Shown here in pieces: positions 44,711 to 54,800 of a DNA stretch of 64,000 nt (position 1 is its first letter; each line of letters opens with the position of its first letter). Source of the stretch: Tetrapyrgos nigripes (lineage: Eukaryota; Basidiomycota; Agaricomycetes; Agaricales; Campanellaceae). Under the pieces are notes generated by a model. It saw only the letters and a program-made list of their open reading frames with translations. It made no database searches and was not told the origin of the DNA. The stretch is from the NCBI GenBank assembly GCA_013368315.1, contig JAACJM010000006.1, positions 62,001 through 126,000 of the forward strand, read 5' to 3'. Position numbers and translations under genes: made by a program.

Positions 44711-47700
44711 TTAGTTTACATCAATATCATCAAGCCCAGACTTCTCAACAACAAAAAAATAACCAGAATCCTCGCCAGGAAGAGGAGGCAAGTGCTGCAT
44801 GGATACAATAGAAAGGATGCTCGTAACAGGTACTACCTTTAACACGGAAAGACCCTGGTATGTGCAAGCCCAGACTGTGTGATGCGACTCCTGGAGCATG
44901 ACAGGATCTGGTCTAGAAAATAGTGAGACAACTGCAAAAGCACTCAACTCACTACTTTCATTTTCACAAACAAAATAGAATTGGACTTCGCCATACTCAA
45001 TTTGACCATCGATGTTCATCTAGAATGTTTGTGTCAGCACAGTTCAGTATCGTTTAACTGATAGACTTACCTTCACATTTCGGGTCACTCTAACATTCTT
45101 GGATGATTGACGTGTTTCTGAATAAAGCGAACGAGCGGTATGACCATCAGGCAAACGTAGCCGACCAAATCGAGTCCGTTGTATTCCAAATCCCGACTCC
45201 AATATTACTTCAGCACATGGTCCGCTTATCTTAGTAGCATAACGATCGCGAGGAGAAAGAAGAAAGAATCCCTGATCCACTGGAATAGACGATTCAGGGG
45301 TACTAGGTTTGCCATTTTTTGGATCAAGAAAGGGATATATTGCCATTGCAGCAGATGACTGAGCCTCGAAAACGGCTCCACGAGCAAGATTCACGAAAGG
45401 ATTTGATGGTTGTCGGATCCGTCTGCAGAACCGATTTATGCTGCGCTCAATGGGATATTGTGTAGTATTGGTTCCAGGCCCAACACGGACAATCTCTGTA
45501 GCTGCGTGGGTGATAGTGTGGATGCATGGACGGCAAAAATGAATACGATCTGGACGTTGTTGATAGTATAGTTGTTCGTATTCCTCCACAAATAGGATAA
45601 GAGATGCATGTGCTTCACGGACCTGGGCACCTGTGATGGATCGTTGAAGGAGAATTCGAACACCACGCACTAGCCGACAAAAGTTTTGCCAGTACTGTTT
45701 TGGAATCACAGCTCGGAAAAATCCTGGACCTAATCCAAATACATAGAGGAACCATTCTGTTGCCTTGTACCCACTATTTATCTTCTGAGCAGGATTGCGT
45801 GGAGGTCGGTGAAAAAATGATGGGAAGAGAGATGTTGCTTCAGCTACCAACTGCCCATGATTTTCCCATACTTCCCCTAATAACGTACACCAAACCCAGG
45901 AAGCTTTATTGTCGCTGGAGTCGCACTTGATAGTGCCACGGATCAATGATAGAAAGAGCTCCTCTATGTTGAGAGAAAGCAGGTGCATCAAATCCAAAAC
46001 AAAGCATTTTGGTATATGCATTGAAAGATTTGGATCAAGACCGTCGAGCACAGTAGGTTTGGAAATACCAGTCTTTTTGCGATTTTCCTCATACTCCCGT
46101 TGAGTGCGAGAGGATACAATCAGATCCAGGTCTTTTCTGTACTGTTCTGGTGATAACGGAGACAAAAGTCGGACATCGACACTTGGATGATCGCAATCCT
46201 GGACTGGGTTGTTATGGGGACGTGCATGGGCCTGGAAGTAATGCCCGCTACTTGGCTTATGGCGGCCGACCATGGGACAGCCAAGACGACAAGCTCTGGC
46301 ACCATGATGACCCACTCGACCATCTAATTCAGGCATCCCAACGGCATCTGCAGTTGCGAAAAGATGAATGATCCGAGAGTCCACAACAGTCTCATGGAGA
46401 GCATCCCATACTCGCAACCCTTTTCCACTATTCTCTCGTTGAAGAGCAGAGAAATGATGAAGGCCACGGAAAGTAAAGGAGTCGATGATCTTTGGTTTAT
46501 TAGGACCGGGAATAATGAATGCAGGAAGGGTGTGCCTATCGTTAACACGGATGCGAGGAGAAAAGTCGTTTACAATCCATATACCAATCCACGTATCGGA
46601 CTTCTTGTTCTGGTAGACTTGCGCTCCATCCATTGACTGTGTAATAACAAAGTCGTCTTCAGTGATACCAATCCTCTGAGCCAGATCAAGATAGTCTGAA
46701 CCACAGAAGATGTCATCATACATCATATCTGCTCCGTTCGCTGCAGGGTCCAGATTCGCTATCATTTCGAGTACTTCTTGAGTCTTCTGATCCCGATAGA
46801 GGCGATCAGTGCAAGCTTGCTTTGAACGGCGCAGAGCTTGCAGCTGGGGACCGAGAAGGATGGTTTCAAATTGCAACCTCCCAACTCTATTTTCCACTGG
46901 CTTCTTCAGCTCCTCTGGATCCCATCTCGATTTGCCACATACTTTACACTCCTCAAGCTCTGCATATGGCCCAGTGAACGCGTGGCAACCATCAATACAC
47001 ATATCATCCGACACGGAAACAACGCCGGTGATTTTGGCAAGTAGTTTCTTGACCATATAGTGACTGAGAGTCTCGCACTCTGGAAAGCGTCGTCGAATCG
47101 CAGCCATTGTAGTGGTGTAGCAAGCTTCAGACGCATTGCTAAGGCCGAGAAAAATCTCGAGGCACAACCGCTCATCCGGGTCTGTCAGCTCATAAGCTGA
47201 CTGAGGTGGATTACGAAGGAGATCAATAGTCTCGGTGTCCAAGTTCCCATTATCGTAGGTTGCTTTGGAGATAGCATCAATAAAAGCCTGGGTTTCGGCA
47301 ATAGATTGGATAGGGGAATATGTTTCTGCAGTAGAGGGAGTTTCCCCAGCTTCAAGATTAGCAGGGGGATCTTCCACTCCTAGAAGAATGCTGTGAAGGC
47401 GCTCGACTTCGAGATCACTCTCTTCATTGAAATCTTCATCAACTGACTCTTCGTCACTTTCAGGAGGAGGGGATGGGAGTCTTCTGGGATCATCTGTCTG
47501 GTCAAGAACCATAGGTTCCGGAGAAGTAGATTGATAATGTATTGCAGAAGATGGGGAAGGAGGTGCGTTAGGCCTATCATTAGCTGTTTCCTGGATTTGA
47601 AACTTATTTAATCTAAGTAGTACAGCAACGGAAAAGAAACTAGTAATACCATGATATCTATTACCATAGCCTCAGGGGAGCCTGCTACCGACTCTTCTCT

Positions 47701-47892
47701 CGAACTACTATCTCTATCATCACTGCTTTCAGTATAACCGTCGTCTTCATCATCACTGTCTGGTGGAGGAGAGGCGGTACTACCAAGGTGCATGGAATTA
47801 GACTGGTCTTGCTGAAGATGACGGCGCCGTGTAGGAGCAGAGACTTCACGTTGACCACGGCAACGATTACAGGGACACGGCGCCTTGCGCAT
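44711..47892 (-). CDS. Tnp2-type transposase, copy 2 (3 exons, 1018 aa)
   Basis: Exons on the minus strand are 47892-47665, 47590-45071 and 45019-44711. The motifs match copy 1, with a single visible difference: Thr replaces Ala in the segment ASEACYT(A/T)TMAAIRRR. The gene looks intact. Because the two copies converge on the palindrome centre, their 3' regions face each other. Confidence 0.9.
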
Positions 47893-48092
47893 CTTGGCAA
47901 TGTCCTAGCAGACGACGTCGATGTGGATGACGCGTCGCTGTCAATATTTCAAACTCAGATTTTGTCGGATTTGGGCAAACTGAAACTTTCTCAAAGCATC
48001 TTCGCCGATTACGTCGGATTTCTGCTGAAAATCGTCGGTGTTGTGCGGATTTGTGCGGATTTGTGCATAGTTCGTTTTCACTGGGCATCAAC

Positions 48093-49310
48093 AATTACAC
48101 CATCCGCTGATATAAATGTATATGTCTTTGCCGTCAATTGTAGTTCCCTGCGGCTCAAACCACTCTTCGGAATCCTCCTCATCACTCTCATTCTCCTCGA
48201 CGCTATCATCATCACCATCATCCGACACCTCGTACCCAAATTTCTCCGCTCTCTATTAGTTTGCCAAACCAAACGAAGCTTGACATCATCAACATCATTA
48301 CCGAGTCCGTTAATGACGCATTCAACGTTCTCCAATTCCTCGGAGGTGAGTAACTCTTCCTCCGTGTCAACCGAGTCGACAAATGATGAGATCTTCTCCT
48401 CGCTAGGGAGACGACCATTTAGGAATAGAGGGGATAGGGGTACAGGTATTTCGTCGTCTTCGTTGTCGGACCAGTCATCGTCTGAGGCCTGAGTAGATTC
48501 GGCCATATAGACATAGTCGATGTCTTCTACCATGCCGGCTTGGCCAGTAGACTTGGAGTTGGAGTTGGTTCGAAGTTGAGTACTAGATTGGGAAGGAGTT
48601 GTAGTAGTAGATGGTTTAAAGGTAGAAGGAGTACTAAACGGCTGCTGCGGAGTATTCTGAACGTTGGAACCGTTTCCAGCATTCAAACCATTACCATTCT
48701 TTCTCCCCTTCGACTTCTTCCCATTACTACCACCACCACCACTTTCATCTCTAGGAGATGGACAATCCCTCGAGAAATGACCATAGCTTTTGCAGTTGTA
48801 ACACTGCGTTTTCATCGAGACGGGTTTCTTACCACTAGGTGAAGTCGATGACGACGCTTCCAACGCCACATTACGTGGATCTTTGGCAGGATCAACGGAT
48901 TTGGAAGGAGATTGGGGTTTCTTGGACTCTGCGTTTGTAGAAGTCCCTGGTGGAAGCTCGGGGTGAAGGAATAGGTAACGGGCTCGAAGCAAGTCGACGA
49001 TTTCTTGCGTGGATAGAACTCGATTTCCGTTGGACGATAGTTTGACGGAATCGTTCATTTGTCCTATATATGTCTTGTAGGACATAGGAATAGCGTTTTG
49101 AATATGACTCTGAATTTCCATGTCCGAGATTATCCCTCCAGCGTCTCCAATCCTCTTGACTATGTCCCTATCATCTTCCAGCCACTTGCGCAGATTGACC
49201 TTTGGGTCATTTTCACAGCCCAATTCTTGATCAGCGACGAGATATCGAGTGCAGTTGCCACCTGGTGCAAGATCTATGAAAGATCGCTGGGCGCTACTCG
49301 TCTGGGTCAT
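48093..49310 (-). pseudogene. Copia gag (host element), cut by transposon copy 2
   Basis: The minus-strand frame runs from MTQTSSAQRSFIDLAPGG through a gag core (KVNLRKWLEDDRDIVKRIG, PMSYKTYIGQMNDSVKLSS, LRARYLFLHPELPPG). A complete CCHC zinc knuckle follows (CYNCKSYGHFSRDC), then an acidic tail. The frame then enters the terminal repeat of transposon copy 2. The gag itself, up to the insertion, has no internal stop. This is Ty1/copia type with no function after disruption. Confidence 0.88.
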
Positions 49311-49638
49311 CCGGGTTTCTCAAATGAATGTTCATTACTTCTAAGGATCATAACAATCCTTCCAAGTGGTTTTTGACGCTTTGTGTATACCTATCCACCA
49401 TCCTTTCTGTGTTGGCATTGAGCCGCTACCCCTATTACAAGGCTGGCAGTCCTTCGCCCCAGACAGACACCTCCCAGCTCGTCTCTCTCTACGGGAATAG
49501 GGGACCCTCAAAACATGCATCCTCCCTCCTTCCGCATGCTCTAGCCTTGCCTCAGCAATGAGTCTCAATGATACATTCACCGAGTCAAAAACAAAACGTG
49601 CATCCTCCCACCTTCCACATGGACTTGCCTCAGCCATG

Positions 49639-49856
49639 TGTTGAAATACGCTGTGGCGCGAAAAGCGAGAGAAACGAACGTTTAATCTCGTATTGGTACC
49701 AGAGGTAAACAAGTAAAGATACAGCCTATGTAACTACTGTATTTATACTCCGTAATTAGCTAAAATCCCTCAAATAAACACCTCATGACCCCTCCTATAC
49801 GTCGAGGGGCTGTATCCAGCTTGTCTTGGCAAATTTACATTTACAGCCTGTTAACA
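49639..49856 (-). repeat. Copia 5' LTR of the host element, 218 bp
   Basis: TGTTGAAATACGCTG...CCTGTTAACA with TGTT/AACA tips and an internal TATA-like box. It aligns over its full length with 28407-28624. The matching 3' LTR is not in the window. Confidence 0.72.
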
Positions 49857-50327
49857 CCATGAGTACGTCTTTACAGCTTTCATCAGGCCAAACTGATTGA
49901 GGGTACTGGAATTTCGTTGTTCGGGAAGTGGTGTTGAAAGAAATCTTGAGGTCGTAAGTGGGTATAAGCCTTAAGGGGGTTAAGTAAAGAAGAGATAGGA
50001 TGGAAATGGTAGCGTGGAGGAGCATGCCGCTACAGTCGTGGATTATGATCAGGAGTGGGGGTTTTTATAAGCCGGGGTGCATGTACCGGCATGGCTGACG
50101 CTGAAAGACATACCTCATCCGAATTGGTGAAGGTTACTGTAGCTGGCTGAGGACAAATACAGGATTGTATTTTTGGCCGAAGTGTAGTGACTGATCATCA
50201 TGATGAAAAGCTGTTAGAACCGTGTAATCAATGCCACGGCGCTCATGAATTATATTGACAGTTCGTTCTAAACTCAGCTGTAGTTATGCGGACAGCTCTG
50301 GTGATCGTGCAGCGTCTATAAGCAGTG

Positions 50328-50334
50328 TATAAAG
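50328..50334 (+). promoter_or_regulatory. TATA box of HET gene 2
   Basis: TATAAAG at the same relative position as in HET gene 1, followed by the same leader intron (GTAAGTACTCG...TTTTTCAG, about 50393-50450). Confidence 0.55.
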
Positions 50335-50475
50335 GCCTAAGCTGTGGTTCAACTGAGCTTTCTCAACAGATTGTCCTGAACCCTCACTTCAGTAAGTACT
50401 CGTACTTGATACTCTTTCCTCGGGATTTCTTTTAACCCTTCGTTTTTCAGGTCGACTCTCGATACTTGCTCCGTT

Positions 50476-52523
50476 ATGCGTCTCTTAAACACGAAAGACT
50501 TCACAGTCAAGCAGTTCTTCACCGATATTCCATGCTATGCGATCCTCTCACACACTTGGGAGCAGGACGAGGTTAGCTTTCAGGATATCCAGAACCTCGA
50601 CGTCGCCCGATCCAAAGCTGGCTGGCGTAAAGTCATGAACGCTTGTGCCCGTGCTCATCGCTATTGTTTCGATTGGATCTGGATTGATTCATGTTGTATC
50701 AACAAGGAAAGCAGTGCCGAGCTCTCCGAAGCGCTCAACTCAATGTACCAGTATTACGAGGACGCAGCGATGTGTTACGTCTATCTATCTGACGTCTCTG
50801 GAGAGTATCATCCTGGACATGAAAAATCCAATTTCAGAGACAGTAGATGGTTCACGAGGGGTTGGACGCTTCAGGAGTTGCTCGCTCCTGAATATGTCAT
50901 ATTTTTGGATAAGGGCTGGGAAAAGATTGGGACCAGATGGGGCTTGCGGGGTGTAGTGTCGGCGGTTACTGGCATCCCAGTAGATGTCTTCGAGGGACGG
51001 ATTATTGACGAATATAGTGTCGCTCAGAGGATGTCATGGGCAGCGTTTCGAGAGACTACGAGGCCGGAGGACCAAGCATATTGTTTGTTGGGGGTTTTTG
51101 GTGTCAGTATGTCACCGATCTATGGGGAGGGTGGGGTCAAAGCTTTCATGCGGCTACAGCAGGAGATTATCAGGATTTCCGATGATCGCAGCATCTTTGC
51201 TTGGGTTGCGGTACCGCCCACGAAGGAGCTGAAGCCGTCGGAGTTCGATCGCCCGGCCAGGAACACCGAGACAAGGGGTTTGCTAGCTCGATCACCCTAT
51301 GAATTTAGGATGTCAGGCGACGTGCAGGCTTCAAATGTGGAACTCATCGGCAACAAATCATCCTATTCCTTCAATAACAATGGCCTGCATATCCACCTTC
51401 CTTTCAATCCCATCCCTTCCAGTTCCGAGCACTTTGGCGAACCCATCTTCCTTGCACACCTACTCTGCCAGTCCACGAGAGGCGGTAGCCACTTGACCAT
51501 TTATCTCCAAAAGACGAGTGGACATCAATACGTACGGTGTTATCCAGACGAAATATTCTTGACGAGCTCACCACCACCAATGGATGACGTTCGGGAGCTC
51601 ACCGTCACAGAGCATCTCGTCACAGGGCGCAGGGTCCGAGCCTCGAATACATCCAGGTTGACATGGCGGTACCAAATTGAACTTCTTCGATCAGCTTGGG
51701 ACTTCTTTTATCAACAACAAGTCATTGGTGAAAAAAAGATCTCTAGCATCGATGAACATACAGTATCTCTATTTTTGTCCAACAATAGACATGACACTGT
51801 TCGTTACCAGTCTCGGCAAACTGGAGATTATTTCTTCATCACCCGTACAAATGCCCGGCCTTCCCTGTCAATTGGTGACAGTTCGATCGGAGGTTCCATT
51901 CCAGGGGATACACATCTAGGGAAATTGGGCAGCGGAAACTACATAATGATTACGTCTGAGAGGAGAGGAGATTTGCAGGAGAAGATAGACGTTGGTTATC
52001 TTGCAAAAGATGACCCAGAAATTCACCTCTGGACTGGTCCATTGCGACTCCCTGATTTGGGTGTAATAGTTCCTCCCATGTAATAGTTCCTCCCATGTTG
52101 AGCCTAGGCTCCTTCAATTATCCTCTCGAGTTCCAAGGGATCTTTCCACCTGATCCCTTTGGTAGGATTACTCAAGATATGGCCTATGCTACCGTCTTCC
52201 GACCACATCCCGATGATCCGAAGGAATGCAGTCATCCTACGTTCCGCATACTTACATACCGATGGTTTGATTCACTCCTTCACGTCGTATTTGGGCTCCA
52301 AGGATCTTCAGTTTGGACTGATATTGTTTTACAAAACCCTTTCTCTCACGAAACTTCTGAATATGTTTGGAAATCCTATCTCGACTCTGGGCCAAGGGCC
52401 GGGAAGCGATTGAAGGGCGAAGGGTTTGCGGAGGCTGAGTTTGCGGACGGTTACGGTATTAGGATTGAGAGGACTAAAAATCTGCAGCTGGGGGATTACT
52501 CATTGCGCATGTACTATAGATAA
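50476..52523 (+). pseudogene. HET-domain protein 2, truncated by a 17-bp tandem duplication
   Basis: A close paralogue of HET gene 1, with a complete HET domain (YAILSHTWEQDEVSFQD, SRWFTRGWTLQELLAPEYV). At about 52066-52099 the 17-bp unit GTAATAGTTCCTCCCAT is present twice. This shifts the frame and places a TAA directly after the first copy, so translation ends at 535 aa (52083). The remaining 142 codons (52095-52523, FPPDPFGRITQDMAYATVF onward) are open and closely match the HET 1 C-terminus in the shifted frame. The N-terminal domain could still be made, so a truncated product is possible. Differences from HET 1 are scattered across the gene, including a variable block near residues 405-425. 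Confidence 0.88.
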
Positions 52524-52610
52524 ATTTCTGGCAATATATATTTATTCTGATGACGCTTCCCCACGCGTTGATGCTCTCTCTTTCCTCGTCGTTCCCCCCT
52601 CCCCCCAAAA

Positions 52611-53198
52611 ATGGCAGACACCCCGCTATTTATCCCCCCACTAATGACTCCAGCTCCCTCCGACGACCCCCACGCTCGCTCTCATTCCATGCACGCTTCG
52701 CCTTGGGTCGGTCCCGGATCCTCTCTACCCCCCCAAGGCTATCATCCATCCGATCAGTGGGCACCATCTAGTTCCATGCCAGCTCAACCTGGTTTTATAC
52801 CCCCCAAGACCAGGAGTCATGCTCCTCCTGGCGTTACGCCTGGAGGAGGGGGGACACCTTTACCGTCTAATGTCAATGTAGAGTTTATGGGAGGATACCT
52901 CAATTTCGTGCCTATGCCGTTTGCGGGTAGTACTTCGTTGCCTGCTGGAGGTGGAGGTGGGATGGGTGGTGGGATGGGAGGTGGATACCCTGGAATGACG
53001 TCTTTTCAAGCGCCTATGTCGTCCCCCTGGTCTACACCTGGAATGGCACCTGGGATGGGAATGGGTGGTATGGGTGGTGGTATGGGTATGGGGACATCGT
53101 ATATGGGAGCTGGTATGGGTATGGGTGGGATGGCTGGAAGTATGGGAGGTATGCCTGGAGGTATGGGTATGGGAGGAGGAATGCCCATCAAGCTCTAG
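52611..53198 (+). CDS. Gly/Met-rich protein, possibly C-terminally truncated
   Basis: The 195-aa ORF begins MADTPLFIPPLMTP, 87 bp after the HET 2 stop. It is Ser/Pro/His-rich at first (HASPWVGPGSSLPPQGYHP), then consists of GM/GMGGG repeats up to MPIKL at the end. I recognise no domain. The low-complexity Pro/Gly leader resembles the N-terminal part of longer agaricomycete proteins, so this may be a truncated gene. The paralogue at 31352 is frameshifted. Its constant position behind the HET gene shows that both moved as a cassette. Confidence 0.6.
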   Translation: MADTPLFIPPLMTPAPSDDPHARSHSMHASPWVGPGSSLPPQGYHPSDQWAPSSSMPAQPGFIPPKTRSHAPPGVTPGGGGTPLPSNVNVEFMGGYLNFVPMPFAGSTSLPAGGGGGMGGGMGGGYPGMTSFQAPMSSPWSTPGMAPGMGMGGMGGGMGMGTSYMGAGMGMGGMAGSMGGMPGGMGMGGGMPIKL

Positions 53199-53338
53199 GG
53201 CTTTGTCCGACCGCGTGGAGGGCTTCAAGGACAAGAAAAATACTAGCATTACTGATGAATTAGCCTGAAGATACAATTTGGATACAATAAACGCGGTGAC
53301 GGAGAAGCAAAGATCCTGCCGTGGGCTTCCCGCCAACG

Positions 53339-54800
53339 CTACACGCCTGAGAACGATGGAGGAATTCCAAAACGCAACACAGCAATTGCCTTCTTGATCT
53401 CTCCCTCTCCATACTCCTTCGGTCCATTTGCAACCAGCTCGAATCTCTCAAGCATAGTGCGTATGCTTGCACCATTCCGCAGTCCTACCGCCAGAAGAGC
53501 CGAATAACGTTGCACCCTCCCACTCGCAATGGAGACCATCATCTGCTTATGGTCGTCGATGATGGCTGCTTTTCCAACCAACTATCGACTCGTGTTGAGT
53601 TTGGTCAGCTTCAGCACCCGTATCTCCTCAGTTTTGCGTCTTGTAATGGGTATGAGAGTGCTGAAGGGATGGTAATGAGGTGGAGTGTTTTCGTGGATCC
53701 CGGTACGTATATGTTCAACTATTGCTTGAAGCACCTCGTTCCCCTACATTGCCTACAGGCTTTTTCTTCATCTGCCCAGCCCTCGCACGTCATTGACCGA
53801 AGGAAAAAACATTCATGTTCAGATCGGTAATCCCAGGGCAGCGTATGAAGAGCGTGTATGGCAAAAGGATAGGATTCATGAGGTGTCTGATTGGAGGGAA
53901 ACGTGAGCTCGTAGCCTGGACAAGCGAGAGCATTGGTCGTAACTGTGGTCTCGTTGCGCCCAGCATCTCCCCAGCCTAACTCTTCCTCATCATAGGACAT
54001 GTTGACATCTATGACATCTGGAGCAAGAAGCATCTCATGTATCGGACTTGGGGAAATGGAACTAGATAGGACTAATGGTTGTGTTGAGTGTGAGGGGAAA
54101 TCTACGTGAGGGAATGGCCCGAGGTGAGTGATTAGTTTCATATTTCAACAAGACAGACTCACTCAGTGTCGATGACCTCTAGTAACAACTCAACCTTCAT
54201 CTCAATACACCATGCCTGCAACCCTCGCTTTTGTATAACGTAGGCCAAGACTCGATACAAGCCATCAAGACCCCAATCTCCTCGTATTGCCCAGTCGTTT
54301 TTCAACCCATCTGCAGCAGTAGCGCCGTAACCAAAGGCGTCGTGCACCATTGGATTCAAAATGTCCTGCCAGTCTCTCTCGGGCTCCATCTCTGGTTGTA
54401 TCAAGCTCGCTGGATCCCATGCAAAGTTGGCGAAGGGATGGGACTTGATCGCACAAGGAGAGGTGTCTGGAATCTGGTCCATATGTTTTCGCAATCGTTC
54501 CAGGAGGTTTTTAGCATCAGCGGAGACGGAAAGACGTGTTATTGGAGCGGTAGAGGTCTCTCGGAGTGGCTTAGGAGGAGATGGAAGCTATACAGTGTCG
54601 GTCTGCAAGGTGGAAGGTACTGGGACAATGGGTGTACAGTGCTGAGACCGTCGAGGGATTTGTTGCCGGTCTTTGCGTGAGCCAGTTTGTTATGGAAATG
54701 TTGGGTTTTTGCTTTGAGGCAGGCCACATTGGGCTTTGCGCTAGTTCGCTTTACAAGTCTTCTTGCCGACGCAGAGATCCAGGTTGGCTTGACCATCTGT
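53339..54800 (-). pseudogene. Decayed transposon-associated agaricomycete gene
   Basis: Minus-strand pieces in order: IRGDWGLDGLYRVLAYVIQ, KVELLLEVIDTE, KLITHLGPFPHVDFPSHST, ACRQCRGTRCFKQ, then GIHENTPPHYHPFSTL, VSIASGRVQRYSALLAVGLR, NGASIRTMLERFELVANG and EGEIKKAIAVLRFG. The order 'C..C...(G)(I/V)HE.T...Y.....L......K...I..L' followed by 'IASGRV.R...L...GL.NGAS' is, from memory, typical of a family of agaricomycete proteins associated with transposons. An in-frame stop after NTSR and frame changes show decay. Confidence 0.5.

Larger units (their letters stand above)
35354..48085. repeat. 12.7-kb near-perfect palindrome made by two inverted transposon copies
   Basis: Position x on the left arm pairs with 83439-x (outer part) or 83437-x (inner part) on the right; the offset changes by 2 at a CT indel near 39678. 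The spacer between arms is 112 bp (41663-41774, including one flanking TSD copy of each insertion). The translated long ORFs differ at a single residue. Confidence 0.95.
41775..48085 (-). mobile_element. Tnp2-type (Plavaka/CACTA-like) DNA transposon, copy 2
   Basis: 6311 bp, with the same CCCAGTG termini and gene order as copy 1 but inverted. Flanked by its own 7-bp duplication CATCAAC (41768-41774 and 48086-48092), different from that of copy 1. This shows an independent insertion rather than an inverted duplication of copy 1 with its flanks. It differs from copy 1 by an added CT in the second gene and a codon change in the transposase (Thr for Ala). Confidence 0.94.
34428..49856 (-). mobile_element. 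Decayed Ty1/copia element hosting two DNA transposons
   Basis: Read on the minus strand: 5' LTR (49856-49639), leader, gag (49310 onward), a gag-protease spacer (41773-41664, between the inserted transposons), protease, the end of integrase, and the start of RT at 34757-34428. The GAG-pre-integrase and integrase core are deleted: the protease region (ANTLVSIEELDDASYTV) runs almost directly into post-integrase sequence (GRIQSKARGTGSIGRILG). The 3' half of RT, RNase H and the 3' LTR are missing, with the break at 34428-34436 against remnant B. Without the insertions the remnant is about 2.8 kb. Confidence 0.85.

Noticed and set aside
35354..48085. Palindrome as a pure assembly artefact or simple inverted duplication
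   Set aside because: Each arm has its own distinct 7-bp target duplication, and the spacer is native host sequence. A few differences exist between arms. Long-read confirmation is still desirable.
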